Below the pieces are notes generated by a model. That model ran no database searches. It was given only the letters and a program-made list of their open reading frames with translations, and was not told the origin of the DNA. 64,000 nucleotides of DNA from Oreocharis arfaki (lineage: Eukaryota; Chordata; Aves; Passeriformes; Paramythiidae): NCBI GenBank assembly GCA_013398015.1, contig VZRR01012414.1, forward strand, positions 202,016-266,015. The letters run 5' to 3'. Position 1 is the stretch's first letter. Every line of letters begins with the position of its first letter. Both the position numbers and the translations under genes were made by a program. Shown piece after piece: positions 9,693-23,300 of this stretch.

Positions 9693-12540
9693 ATATGATT
9701 ACTCTCTGTAAACACAGGGGAGGAGAAGGTAAGCTAAGTTAAGCTAATTTAGAAAGAAACTAAATACCAATGTAAGCATAAGAACAAATGGCTATAAACT
9801 TTCTGTAAGTTGGTAACAAAAAAAAAGCCAAACATTTTTTTCATGGAGTTAGATAAATGCATAAAAATTTGCTTCTGTTATTTCCTCTGGTGATAAGGGG
9901 GAGTTCAGGAAGGTCTTAATTTTATCATTTTCTGTCACAGGCTGATGAGCCATTTGCCTCTGATCGCTCAAGAGTTTGTACTGGCAAAGCATGCTCCAGA
10001 GAAGGGCACCAACTACTTGATGATACCTTTCCTGGTATGGATTATGTGCCAGCCTTGAGCAAAATGCCAACAGAATGTACAAGAGTCTTGGCACATTTGT
10101 TTGTGGTTGGTCGCACTAGTTTCCAGAACACAGTGTCCTTCCCACTCTCTTTCAGAGAACCCTGTCTCATGCTGCCTATTTTTAGACCCCTTTTTGCCCA
10201 CTGTCCATGGTGGGAGGTTTGCCTTCAACCTCTTAAAATGCTCTTCGTGTTCTCCTTCCATTTCCTAAATTTCTTTTTTTTTTCCACAATCCTCTTTTTC
10301 CCTCACTAATTGTGAAGCCTGCACAAGGCTGTCTTTCAGATATTTCAAAAGGACACAACACTCCCTAAACAGAAGGTTTCCAAATGCCTTCCTCTTTTCT
10401 GTCCAGGGCCATACAATCTGGTACATCCACATTTTGTCAGATCAGCTTGGTTAATCTTACATGCCTGTAGTGTAAGACACATCTGGGCACATCTGTATTA
10501 ATTGTTCGAGAAGTACTGCTCCCCAGGAGTTTGTGATTTCAAGAAATCACAAAGCTTTTTTTCCCCCCATGATTGTAGGGCTGGGTTTGTGGTTTGTTTT
10601 AAATCACCATTGAAGAGAGGGAAGCCTGTGTACAGAGTAATCTCACTTCCCTTTCTGTCCTGGTGTGTTAGTTCATTAAACATGGGTTCTGTTGGAAAAT
10701 GCTGGAGCTGTTTTCTGCAAATAAGTGTGTGTTTCCTCTTCTTGGGACTTAGGGCATGGGGGAGGAAAGGAGGCTCCACTTCTCAGTCTTGTTTCGGCTG
10801 CCCTCACAGTCAGAGTGAGGATTTCGGGCTTGCCTCAGGCAGGGAGCTGGTACTGGGGAATTGGTCAAATAGCATAGTAGGCTATGTAGGCTCTCACCTG
10901 TCAGCAATATCAGTTCATCTTGTGGTAATTTAGGTTTGTACAGTTCGTTTTAAGGGAGGAGCATCAGAAGCACAGAGAAAACACCTGTTTTGCCCATAGC
11001 TGTGGCAGTTCTGGTGACAGACTTAAGAAAACCTTATCCCCAGATCTAGAATAAAAGTCAGATAAGCAATGACTCATCAATGTCACATTTGATATTGAGA
11101 TTTTTTTTCCATATTTTTACCCTTTGTATGACCAAGCATACAATCTTGTGGCTCTTCATTTTTGTACATTGCATGCCGCAAGATGAAAACCCACTCATGG
11201 GTTTCAGAAACAGAAGGTTTGCCTTCTGATCTACCATGATTAGAGAGGCATATGAAAAGATGGCCCTGGTTATTGTGCTGTTTCTCATTATATCACATAG
11301 ATTAGCTAATGTGATGTTTCAGCAGGGCTTGTGAGGAAGAGTACCTATGTAAAGCAATAGGTGACAAGGTGGCCCATGGTCAATGCTATGTCACTGTTCT
11401 GTGACTTTCTTTGCACATCACACTTTAAATGACAAAGTGACAAATGGTGGCTCTGTCCCAAATGATTCCATTTTCCATGCAAGATACACAAACATAAATC
11501 AAAGAGGTCTTTTGGAAGCTGCCTCTTATTTTCCGCATTTCTTGAACAAAGGACCTGTCTCGAATGTCTGTGGGACATCTATTCCAACACAAATACACCA
11601 TGGTTAATGCTTGACTTGAAATCCATTATAGACATCTGAGACCAGAAAACATCCATCATTTGTTTCTTAGTTTTTGTGCCAGTTTGCTAAAAGCCCTCCC
11701 AACATTTTCTATAATTGTCTTCTTTTCTATCTCTGTGGAAGGGAGCATTCTGAGAACAAGATTTTTTTTTCCCAGGCTTCCGACTATGTCACTGCTGCAA
11801 GCTGCAGGATGTAAAGACATACCTGGTAGTGTTCAACTGATTGTTGTTAGGTAATTTTAGTGGAAATGGATAAACTATGCTGATGTTACAAATAAAAGCA
11901 ACTGTTGTGAGCTGAGAAAGATGTGGAAGAAACTGTCCTAAGCTATCAACTTGGTACCTCCAAAATGCATAGAGGTTAGGAAAATAATTTTTGAACTGTT
12001 TAAAGGAATGTATGGACATTTTGAACATATGCCACCAATCAGTAGCGAACAGATGACCCTGGGTCACAATGACCATCAGAGGGACCCCAGAGAGATACCG
12101 TTAAGGAAGACTTTTCTGCTTTGGCATAGCTGACGCTTTCCCGCCATAATGAGGGTATTACTTTGAGCAAACTTCCTGAAACTCTGTGTCGATACTTGAT
12201 ACTCTCCGAATTAGGGCAATGGCTGTTCTGAGATTGATTTCTTGGATTGAACTTCCTGCATGACTTCTCCCAGCAAAGCTCCCCCCAGTGACTCAGAGTG
12301 CTGGCTAGCGCAATGCTGGGCTCATGGCGAGGAAAATACCACTCCCTTTTTGTGACTGAGTCCTTGTAGGCTCCCCTTAGTGCATCTCCTGGCAATGATT
12401 AGGAGCATCTACTTATTTTTTTAAAGGCTACTCCCCCTCCCATAGACTTCAGTCCTGTGAAGTCCTTAGGAAACATACCAGGATCTGAAAAGCTATTGTT
12501 TGGTATTTCAAATCCTGGTCCCTTTATGTCCAGCTGGTGG
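9693..12540. other. Mostly unique DNA, no gene recognised
   Basis: No gene or known transposon was recognised. On the minus strand two open frames overlap (10261-10013 and 10094-9849), so this part reads through with one frame change. The peptides are not recognised and may be chance. The perfect inverted repeat at 10530-10553 is listed separately. Confidence 0.45.
10530..10553. repeat. Perfect inverted repeat, 11-bp arms
   Basis: TTTGTGATTTC (10530-10540) and GAAATCACAAA (10543-10553) are exact reverse complements around a two-base AA centre. A run of T follows on the plus strand at about 10556-10562. In a vertebrate this is not read as a bacterial terminator; it is a small DNA palindrome of unknown role. 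Confidence 0.85.
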
Positions 12541-15500
12541 GAAAAGAGGAGAGAGAGACAGAAAGAAAATAGGAAGGCGGCAGCAGGGAATGGGGGGGGA
12601 GAGTTAGAAGTTTAGCGCAAAATGGAAAGAACTAGGGATAAATGGATCCAAAGGACAGAGAAAAGTGGGACAAAAGTAGAGGAAAGTATGCTTAGTCCTG
12701 GTCCTGCTGGATCTTTTCCTAGAGATTTTATGCAACCAGGGGGAGGTTTTCTCTTACGAAATAGCCCGTAGGAAGAAGTAATTAAAAAATACAGGCACGT
12801 CAATAAACAAGGTGAAGATTAAAAAAAAAGAAAATCAAACGGAATACTAGCAAGAAAAAGAGAGCAAAAATATCTAAGAAGTATCTGGATCATAAAGGCA
12901 GGAGAAAAAAAATGAACAAAAAAGCAAGTATTCTGTAGGTGGCTTCCTGCCAAGGACCGATGATTTTATCTCTCTGTGCCGCAGTTCTTCCCACTGCAGA
13001 ATGGAGCTATGAGTGCTCTTCCAATTCTTCAGAAATATTTGAAGTTTAGGAGTTGTTTGGATTGCTGCTAACAGTGGATAATGTAGAGTGGGAGAGGCTT
13101 GCTGCAGAGATGGAGTCATTTTGGGATTATCAAGACAGGGAAAACACCAGTATGTAATAGTGCTACTGAGCTTTAGGGAAGAAAATAAGGGCATTTTTAA
13201 TGAAGATGAAGAAAGCATTAACAACATCTATTAATAAGAATCATATTTGTATGCAAAGACCTGATTCGACATGTAATTTTAGCATTTTCCCCTCCCATAT
13301 TTAGAGAATTATTTTTTTAACACTTTGAAGTTTAATACAAACTTTTTTCTTGCTTTGAGCTTACCCCTCCCATTCCCATCTCAAGCTGGAGGTCATCAGA
13401 TTTGTTTACCATCTATGACGGAGAAAATCCTCGGAATAAAGTCTTATCTTTGGCTGGCTGTGCCAAACACACAGAGAATATTTAGGGAGTCTGATATCCC
13501 ATGGCAAAGGCAGCTACCATCTGTCTGGTAATCTGACGTTGTGCTTCTGGTAGACACGTTTAAGTGTACAGACTGCATGGGAAGCTTGGAATCCTTTTGC
13601 ACGTGTTTGTGTCCTTTCCTGGGCCGAAATGAGTTTGTGGAATGGCTTCCGCTACTGACAGCTGAAAATCATAATAATTTCTTTTATCTCAGACACCACT
13701 GAAAACCACATGGCTATTCTCCATTGCAAAACTCTGATGGTCTTTGTCAGTTCCTTGAAACTTTGGCCATGGCTGTATTTTTTTTACTGACCCCCGCACT
13801 ATCTAATTTCATATCTATCTCATGTATAGCCACATTATGCAAACTCTTGGATGATGCCTTATTTTTTGTTCAGCACCAGTATGTCTTAAACTTCAGTTGA
13901 GTCATGGTAAGGTTTGGGCCATGCTTGGAAAAACAATGTCAGAAGAAGTTTGGATGGGCTCCAGATCTCTCATATTTCAAACAGTATTTGGCTGCAATAA
14001 AGACAACAAATTGTGACCAAAGGATTTTATTTTCAGTGCTTAGAAAACTGAAAAAACCCGAAACAGATAAGAAGAAGTATAAAAGCATGAGTTTGTAGTT
14101 GCATTTGTACGTAAGCAGCAAGGCATTGAAATACCCGTTTTTCGGAGGAATGCAGATCTGTTACTTTGTCTCACAGATAAGTATGTGCAGAACCATAATA
14201 AAGGATGGAATCTCTTCTGAACTCCACTCTTTTGGCTGCATAGGGAGATCTGCTGGTGGTTTTGTTTAATTAGGATAGTCCCACAGAGTTTCTGTCTTCA
14301 AAATTCGGGGATTTAAAAATAAAGAATGCAAAAGCTATGAATACCAAGGAGGCTGACATTTTTCTTATTCCACTGATTTACAAACCAAGTGTGACTACTT
14401 GTTGTCTGGAGCTGGCCTACGGAACAGTCTCAGCGGTATGAGGTTTTGAATTAAGAAGCTGATGACAGTGGTTCCTGATGGTCTGCAGGCTGGCAAGTGA
14501 TCCATGGCTGCCTGGCTTCAGGATCTACTCATTGGTTTGACATAGATTTTTATGCATCATTCATGGTGAGAAACACCCAAGTGTCTTCTAGTGATGCTTG
14601 AATGTGTCCGTACAGCTGCAGCACATGGCTCATCACATCCTTCTTCAGCAGAGCTCCATCTTACTATGACTCAATTCAGGATGCTGCACAGTTCTAATCA
14701 ATGAAGGTGAAGACGAAGTTTTCCTTTTTTCTGGGAGCATAAAGAGTTGATGGAAACTAAAGTAGTACTTCTTTCTACAGGATGGCAAAATAGCTACCAA
14801 GTGCTTTTAAGTATTGTTGCTGCAGTAATGAAGAAATTAGATCATGCTCCATGAGCTATGCTGTGAAGGGCTGAGCAAAAATGACGGCTTCTGTCAGCAC
14901 TGGGTTCCCTCCACAAGTTTTACCACTGGCTTTGTGATCCTTGTGATCGTTGTACTGGTACAGCTTATGGTCAAGCCAGGAATGAAAGGATTGCCAAGAT
15001 GCACAACGTAAGATAATTTTGGCTTTGATTAACATGTCAGAATCCCCCTTTAGATTGTGGGGTTAGGGATTGCTATAATGTTACTGTCAGTAAACTAACT
15101 ACGACCCCATGGCCAGAGGTTCTAGGGAGGGAAAAAAATGTCTATTCCCTCTATTTTGAAAAGGGAGAACTGCTGTCATGCACAGCTTCATTTGCAGAAG
15201 AGAAATTTGAGAGGTAACTGTGCATAGCTGTACATGTGCTTGGAATTTAACAGAAGTGTATTCTTGTAGCGAAGACTTCATTTCTGTGCTCCAAAACTTT
15301 CTGCTCAAGGTAGCTGCAGAGATCCCCATTTCTGGGGTCTCTCTTGCAATGGACTGAACCATGGATGGGTGATGGTAAGAACCACATTGCAGTGGGATGT
15401 GGCACACAGGGCTGTGGTACCCTCCTCACCTCTTCTGCCCCTCGAGGAAGCTGGGACACTGAGTAAGGGACTAATGTTCACAAAGTAGTCTAAGCAAGAT

Positions 15501-16085
15501 GGTCTTCCAAGGACTAGAGACAGACTTGCCAGGAGAAACCTGAGCTACTGCCCTGCCTTGATGTGGTCTGGGAGAGGTGGTGAACCTGGTACAGTTGTGG
15601 GACAATCTTCACCTCAAGGGAGAAGGGAGTCAGGGAGATCTTTACCAAGGGCATTAGAAAGGTAAAAAAGGTATGAGAGCAGTACTTTTTTTTACTTTAC
15701 TTGCGGTGTTTCAGTAGAGTGTTTGTTGGTTTTTTTTTTTCGGCCAGAGTTCATGATTGTATTTCCCATCATGTTCTTAGGACTTTGTTTCTAAGTCTTT
15801 GTGTACTGGAATGTGAGAATTGATGTGGGAAATAGTCCTAGGGGAGGAACACTGAATTTCCCCATATTTATGAATTAGTCTTGACCCAATCCTACAATTT
15901 ATCAGGAGAAACCCCAATGGACGCTAATGTCTAGGGGCTCATGGGAGCCCGAGGGTGGCCAGCTGCAGACTGGTAGCAGTGTGGCTGGGGGACGCTCAGG
16001 CAGCTCCTTCCCCTCCCAGGCTGTTCAGTGTGGCGCGACCTCCGGACAGCTTCCCAGGGCTTCTCTCAGGGACTGGCGACACCAG
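12541..16085. other. Unique DNA with one GC-richer patch
   Basis: No gene was recognised. The patch at about 15940-16085 is clearly richer in G+C than its surroundings and has a handful of CpGs, but no motif or open frame there is convincing. The remainder is AT-rich with short open frames only. Confidence 0.5.
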
Positions 16086-19000
16086 GCTTAATGCAGCCCT
16101 TCTAAATCATTGTCTTCTTTTGGGATGAAACTTCACAAACTAACTAAAGACCAGAAGTGCAAAGAGACAGCATTTCAGGAAATATACTGGTTCTGCTTTT
16201 TTCCCTCTCCCTTCATTCCTACCAGGACCTTGGATGGCACCCGATGACGGCTTTCTGCTGCCTCCATGCAGTGAGAGTGCTCTCTGTGCCACAGTAAACT
16301 TTGTCTCTGTTAAATCAACCTTAGAGGCTTAAAGTACCCTTCTAAAGGATCTTTTGTCTCACTGGTGCAATATGCTGTATCCCTGGTGCTGATCACATTA
16401 TGTTGGTTTTACTTGCCACTTTTGGGCTATCTTTACAGCATCTTATTTCTGAAGTCCTCTGCCAACAATCCAATCACACTGCTACCTCCCTATTGGAAGT
16501 GTGAAAAAATATTTTAAAAGTATTATTACTCTCTCTTTAAACCCAGGAGGTTCTGCAGTACTTTCAAGAAAGGGAGAAACTAGTGAACTGACAAGATCTA
16601 GTCATTTTGGATGAGAAGCTTTCACCAGAGGTTCAAGTGGGCAGGAAAAGCAGCCTGTGGGATACAAACATGCATTATCTCTATAAGCTCTAGCTTTTTC
16701 CATCAAAGTGCAGGAGAGAATGTTGGGAGGGTTTAGTTGGAAAACCAAAGTAGAGAGTACCTCTCCAACGATGGCAAGGTACTAAAGCAGAGCTTCATAC
16801 GTAAACTCTCTCTCTCTATGTATATAAAAATCCAACTATATTGATCTTTTATATAAAATTATTCACACATCTGTATTTGCTCATCTGTTTATTTTTAAAC
16901 TTGACTAGTTTCTGGGAAAGAAAAGGAAAAGCTCAGTTTCTAGTAGAAGAAAACTCACAGCTAACAGAAAAAGTTATCTTTCCTTTTCTTCAATATAATG
17001 AGACATAAACATGGTTCTCCACCACCTGTAAGTGTACAGAAACTTCCTTACTTCTATAATTGTGTGGGGAAACACTGATGGCTCTGTACCTAAAAACTGG
17101 AAAAGTGAATGCTGTATTTCACCACCCTCTACCCTGTACATTCTTGTATCTGTTGTAATGATCTGTTCTTTGAAGTTCAAGGTGTTGTACATTCAAAATG
17201 AATGCTGGAGGTGTATATATATAGGTCAGCATGTGCCCTTCATAGCTTTAAATGTAATCTGTGCCCTGTTTTCTCTAGGGAATGTTTGACCTGACACTGC
17301 ACAAAATTTATGAGAGTGAAAACCTTTCATAAATGCAAGTGCTGAAAATTTATTACATCTGTTTCACCTTGTGGTAAAATTATGTGGTTTACAGAAAATC
17401 TAGAAAATTAGATTAAAACACACAACAGGCTGGAAGCAGGTTGCTTCTGCTGTACTTGGAGTGTTTCCTTCTGGCACCTTGCAAACTGCACAGCAGCATG
17501 CCTGGCCAAAATATGACTGAAAATAAAAGAAACTGGAAAGCACAGGCAAAAGGAACAGAAAAGTGATTTCAGTTCCAAAGTTAGTGCTGGAAAAGAGAGC
17601 ATCAAGAGAACAATCATGGGCATTTAATGCAGCTGCTGCTCAGGAAAGGTCTGAATAAGAGACAGTATGATTGCTGTATAAAAAACTTCTTCCTATGACA
17701 CCACTCATACTCTCCCCTGGCAGAAGCATCACTCCTTTTTCTCTCTTTGTTTCAGCTCTCAGGGTCCTTGCCCCATCCACTGCTGTGCCTGAGCTGTTTC
17801 TCATGCAGCCAAACAGCAAGAAAAGTTTCCGTAGCCAAAACCCAGGGAGGGGTGAAATAGAGCTGGCTGCCTCATCTGTGCGGCTGTTTGAGAGGAGGTG
17901 TTACAGCAGCAGCACCAGCACTGTCCTCTCTCCAGCTGGTCACTGCTCCCTCTTCCCCGTACCTCTGTTGTATGGCGCCAGTGACAGAGGAGACTGCTCA
18001 AGCAGGCACCAGGGGGTCCCTGGGTACCAAAAGGGCTGCCTGCACATCCAGCTGCCACTGCTACCCATTCACAAATTGCTCCTTGGTTAGAGCACGTGGG
18101 AAATAATGGTTCTTAGCCTCTCACTATAGAGGCAATGTGAAATACCAGGATGGACTGAGCAAACCTGTCCCACAGCAGCCTCTACCCAGCAGCCACAGCA
18201 TTCCCCGCGAAGGATTGAAATCCAAATCGACTGGGTGCCTTTCCTCATTACCCAGCAGTGACTCACAAATAGTTTATTTGATTCTTCATTCTAGTGGTTT
18301 TCCTGCATTGAAGATAACATGGTTTCCCTACAATGCCATAACTTTTGCATTTCCTGAAGGCATAAATGCAATTCAGGTTACATGATTTGAGATGCTGGGG
18401 CACTAGACACTGTCCAATTTAAAAATGTCCAGTTTAAAATAGTTGTCAAGGATTCCTCTGTAATTATGGGAGAGATTGGTGCCTCAAGTGACTCATCTTA
18501 GGAACCATTTTAGGATGAGGAAATTACTTTCTGGAGAAGACTCTTGTCTCCAATGACTGTGCAATGCAGGTTGTTAACGATGTGTGACTTTCAGATGATC
18601 CTCACTGGGTGGCATGAATGTCTGTTTTATGTTTGTCCCTCTGAGTCCTGTGAATGCTCAAGGTAGTTTCAGCTAATTCTTTAAATATCGGAGGATAAAA
18701 TTATTAGGAAGCTGATTTGGAAAACCACACAACTAAATAGCTAACTTTTCTAAATATTCTGTCCTCTGTGTCAGGCTGTTCTCTTAGCCTGAGAACTGAG
18801 TTCTGATGTGGGTTTCATTAACTGCCTGATTGCACCCAATATTTGTATTGAAGGCTGATGCAAAGATTCAATATTTTGCTTTTGTGTGGTCAAGTGGTGT
18901 AATTCCTTCTACACAACATGGTGGTCCAGCTCTTTTCCTGTTCTCTTACTGCTAATGTAATTGGAGTACGGTTTTTGTTGTCTTTTATGTCTATTGGTGT

Positions 19001-19440
19001 GTGTATGCTGTAGAATTGTAATTTCAGCCATGCACTAATATCTTTTGTAGGATTACAGCATAGCTGCCTCGTAAATTCTGACATGACGAATGTTTTAAGA
19101 ACACAGAGTGGGATTAATTCACACCATAAACTAATCTGCTGCCAATGTCCTTTTAAAAAGTCTTTTATATCGCTCATCAAAGAGGGCATCAAGCAATAGA
19201 AGAAGAAAAACAACTGAGACAAAACAGAGAAGAAATGGGGTTCTTCTTAACTTTAAATGGTGTTACCAGATTTTTTCCCATATTTCTAGGTAGACACTGT
19301 TTGGCATATATGTTCCAGAACAAATTTGCGTTGTGATCATGCAAGCAGGTTGTTTTGATCTCAGACAAGTAATTATTTTGACTGCAATGTGGTGCTAGTT
19401 AATAAAGTGAATTTAAAGAAATAACATGAATGGTCCAGTA
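16086..19440. other. Unique AT-rich DNA, no gene seen
   Basis: No gene was recognised. There is a (CT)6 run at 16806-16817 followed by a TA-rich patch, and an imperfect 15-bp direct repeat (TGTCCAATTTAAA / TGTCCAGTTTAAA) near 18412-18440. Open frames up to 139 codons near 17.7-18.1 kb have no recognisable motif. Confidence 0.5.
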
Positions 19441-19481
19441 CAGGATCTGCTGTGTATATATCTAAGCAGTATAAAGGCAAC

Positions 19482-19489
19482 TGACGTCA
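19482..19489. promoter_or_regulatory. Perfect CRE octamer TGACGTCA
   Basis: This is the full palindromic binding site of CREB/ATF factors. It is 5 bases right of a TATAAAGG, and on the minus strand a TATATA lies about 30 bases beyond it, so the arrangement is promoter-like in either direction. The site holds a CpG, and full CREs are rare in CpG-depleted DNA. Confidence 0.4.
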
Positions 19490-20192
19490 TTATGTCCTAG
19501 CCGTGCAGGAAAGAGCTCTGCCAAAAATACTTCTCTGGCTGATGGAGTTGTATCTGGAGGTTTTACCACACTACAGCAGCTGAAGTACTGCAGCCTTTTG
19601 TGCACAAAGGCGGTGCATGTCCTGTGTCCTGTCAGTGCCCCTCGCATTTCCAGAAACCTCGCACGTGCATTGGGCTGTATTTCTGTGCAGCTGCTGCGTG
19701 TGCTGCTGAAAGCAAATGAGACAGATGCTATGTGTGAGGCTAAGCACATAGCTGTGAAACGTATTGTGCTATCAATTTTTAAGCACTGTTGAAGAAGTGA
19801 TGGCACAGAATGGTGTTTAAAAATAAGTGCAAAGGATTAAGTGTGCTAAGTGGAAGGCAACAACAGGAGCAAAAACAGCGGCAAAACTTTGTATGATATT
19901 TTGTAACTGCTAGGCAGCCCTTTGCCTATGTCCATGATAGCCAGGCTGTGACGTTCTTGCAAGCTAAGCAGGGCTTTTGGCATGCGACACATTGCAGGAA
20001 GACTAAACGCTGTACAAGGAATAACGCTCTCCTGGTAGTTCATGAAGGAAGAGGTCATTCTTCCCTGCAAGCGAGGAATGAATCAGTGCCCCGGCACGAA
20101 GCTAAGGGTTCCAGACCTCCGTGCTCACTGTCATAGCTTCAGTACAGCTTTTTGTAACACTTAGTTTCTCCTCTAAATTTCAAACAGAAATT

Positions 20193-20330
20193 ATGCTCTG
20201 GCTGTCTGTTTTGGTACTCTGGTTTTATTTGGGCATGATACGATCATTGTCTGTAGCTGTCGCAGTGTTGCTGCTTGTTCTTGTAGCACACAAAATGTTC
20301 CCCCTCAGAAGCAGCCGCTTTTCAGGGTAA
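20193..20330 (+). CDS. Hypothetical 45-residue membrane-type small ORF
   Basis: The ATG at 20193 has A at -3. The frame starts MLWLSVLVLWFYLG and is strongly hydrophobic to about residue 34, ending in a basic, Ser-rich tail (RSSRFSG) before TAA at 20328-20330. One hydrophobic stretch long enough for a membrane span or signal anchor is visible. A donor-like CAGG|GTAAAT overlaps the stop, so this could also be a first coding exon that continues elsewhere. No family is recognised. T-rich, Leu/Val-coding DNA can produce such frames by chance. Confidence 0.12.
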   Translation: MLWLSVLVLWFYLGMIRSLSVAVAVLLLVLVAHKMFPLRSSRFSG

Positions 20331-23300
20331 ATATTGCCAGCATATGCAGCACATAAAGTCCTTGAAAATTCCACACAATGAAATGTCCTATATTTTGAAG
20401 AACTGTGTGCTTGTTCTTTTAGGCCTCAAACAGGAAATATTTAAGCACATTTTCAATTAAGTTGCAATGAAGTTAGTGTAATTGATGTCCGTGTGTTTAG
20501 CATGTGTTTCTAGTTAAACACATCCATAGATGCTTTCCTGATCTGAGGTCTTTAGGCCTGCAAAGCGTAAAAGCTGAAGCATTCGTGTTTGGCTACTCTG
20601 GGTGTTCGTTTGAGTACATACATTTGAAAGCAATCATCATATTCCCTCCTTCCTGAGTACTAGGTCTCAGACCTGAACTGGGAACTGCTGTCTATATAGC
20701 TGTATCTACAGAGTCCCAGTCTCAAGGCTATGGGTTGCTCAAAGCAGTACTGGAAGATATGGTGTGTGTATGTTACACAGACAATAGTTACACACATAAA
20801 AAACAACTGAAGAAGCAGTGGAGTGCAAGGTTTCACAAATTAATTTAATGTTCTTGACACGCTGGTTTGAAAGGAAACCATACTCTGCAGGACAGAGAGC
20901 CTGGTTTAAGCCATCACTAGTTTCCTCTGGCTGAAAAAAGAGAAAAAATCGTTCACAATAAAGCACTGATTTGGGCTGAGCAATGGTAATAATGTCCTTG
21001 CAGCATAAACCAGAGGTCCTTTAGACTAGTCATTCAACACTACACCAGGAGGGAAGAGAGCAGTGTGCTCACACATTAGACACTGGTTTCAGTTGCCTGT
21101 TCATTACAATGTTGGGCCTCCCTTATAGTCCTGCTGCATGAAGGAGATTGTTGAACTCTTACAGCTCGAGACCACTAAAAGAAAAGCTGAATAAAGGACT
21201 AGATCCAACAAGATATGGACTCCAAAGTATCTGGCTGGTTGGATAAAAATGTAAGTATAAGCAATGCTTCAATTGACTTTTATTTTCTCTATTATGTCAA
21301 GTAAGGAATATGACACTTTTTTTAACCTTTTTTCACAGGTTTGCAGAGGAGCAGATTTTCTTCATCATCTAGCTAATGACAGCAGAAATTCTTTTTCAAA
21401 AAGAAAGGCAGGATCTGGTTGTGTTTTTGTGAAAATAACCTGACAGTCACTTCCTGGCTTCTTTTACTGTACTATTCATCTCATGTTTTGAAGAGTTCAT
21501 CAGCTTGTAAAAAATTCCCCCAAGAACAGAAGGAGATTTCGGCATCTTTCTCCTTCTCTGTTTTTTGAGAGAAATTTTCTCTTGCGTTTTTAATTCTGAG
21601 CTCTGAGTGGCTGGAGAATTAAGGGTTCACTATGTTTCTACATTTTCCTCAAAAGGTGTGAATCTTGATGTCCCTGACAAGCACGTGCTGCAGCTGAAGC
21701 CTGGCTGTTGCAGAGTGCTATCAGACAGGCACAAAACTTGAACTTGTGGATCTTGACAGCACCACTGTCCCCAGGAAAGAAGGTGCCATAAGAAGCTTCT
21801 GTCCTCTAGCTTGGCCCGCAGGTGACTTTGATAGGTCTTACAGAGGGTTTTGACACAGAGGACAAAGCCTAGGGGCTGTTGAAGGATGTGCCTGTGAAGC
21901 GTCAAAGAACAGACAGTAAAATATGACAATAGCACTACCGATGACATTCAGCCAAGTGTTTGCACAATGATTAAGAAAACCAAACAACAACTCACTGATT
22001 TTGTCTTAACAAAGCAGAATGTGATGTTTCTCACTTTACTGAAGAACCAGCACACTGCAGGATCCTGTGTTTTGGCTCCTGACCATACAAAGAATGCTGT
22101 GTTACCCTTGTGAAAGCTCTTGCTCTGGTTTCTCAGGGTAGTGGCAGCCTTAGCTTATGTTCCTGCTGTAGTTCCAAGCACACTGCTACTGGAGCTCCAA
22201 CTTGTCCCTCTGCATATTTTCTCATAACAGGGCTGAGATAACAAATACTCCCCCACTGGCATTTGGCACTTACTCCTGCCATCCTTTGCCACCTTTCGCC
22301 TTCCATCCTCAATTCTTTTGAGACCAGTTCTATCATTTTACCCTCTCATTTTCTTTGCTATCAGCTGTAGACTTCATCTTTTCGTCCTTTTCTTCACAGC
22401 TCCAAATAGCCAAGCTAAAGCATCATATAGATAGCTAACCATAAACAAACTCTTGGGAATACTCCAGGGTTTGTGATCTTGTTTGCAGCAGCAGGAACAT
22501 ATTTGCAATGCCTCCATTTCAGAGAAGCTGAACGAGCTTCCAGTGATTATTACACGGCCTTAAGCCTTGTAGGAGTTATTTAATATTGTAATTATTTTGC
22601 TAAAATATGCCACAATGTACTTATTATTTAAAACTTTTCTGCTAAAACCCTCATTGCTTATGAATTAATTTGATAATACTTGTATAAACAGAGTTGTGAC
22701 TTTGCATGTAAACTATTCAGCCTTTTTAATAGGAGATCTTAGTGTTAAAGGCTCCCACCCACCACATAAGTCGATTTCAGTAGTTCCTCACCAGGGAAGA
22801 TGCCCCAAGGAATATCAGCTTGTTGTATAAGGTCATATCAAGTATCTGTGCTTTTTGAACACATGAAGTGGCAAATTCCTTACAATCAGAGCTATCATTA
22901 TTCATTTTTGCCCTCTATCTCCTCCACCCAAAGCTTGTGACACTCTCGAACCTGTAAGCCCCAAATTTTCTACTGAAAGCTTGTATATATGTAATTCATA
23001 AGGTTTTACACTTCCAAGAGGTGATATTTACAGATCTACCTCTAAATGGCTAAATACTCCACATTAGACATGTAAGGGTGCCATCTCCTTAGAAGGCTCC
23101 TTAGAAGTCTCCTTTGATAGAATAGATGGAGCTCTTTCTGTTGGCCAGAGACGGTCAGCTTTCCCTGTCTCCTATGAAAAAAAACATGTACCGTAATTTT
23201 ATAATCTTGGTGGTCTTGATGAGACTCTTGTACACCTCAGTGTGTTGAGATACATCTCTTAGGCATGTTTTATAGTGCCTATTTAATGAGAGTCTGCCAA

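Larger units (their letters stand above)
19441..20330 (+). other. Coding-like, CpG-richer locus with promoter motifs
   Basis: Three plus-strand open frames follow one another: 19475-19792 (105 codons, no ATG until late), about 19895-20136 (about 80 codons, no early ATG) and 20121-20330 (69 codons). Their codon choice looks gene-like, and the first is also open over a similar length on the opposite strand. About 17 CpGs lie between 19482 and 20120, well above the local background. A TATAAAGG at 19470-19477 and a TGACGTCA at 19482-19489 lie at the left edge. No product is recognised. It could be an unannotated exon cluster, a decayed retrocopy or a conserved regulatory element; a chance run is possible. 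Confidence 0.25.

Noticed and set aside
10530..10570. Hairpin plus T run as a bacterial-type terminator
   Set aside because: The window is vertebrate nuclear DNA, and no transcription unit ends there.
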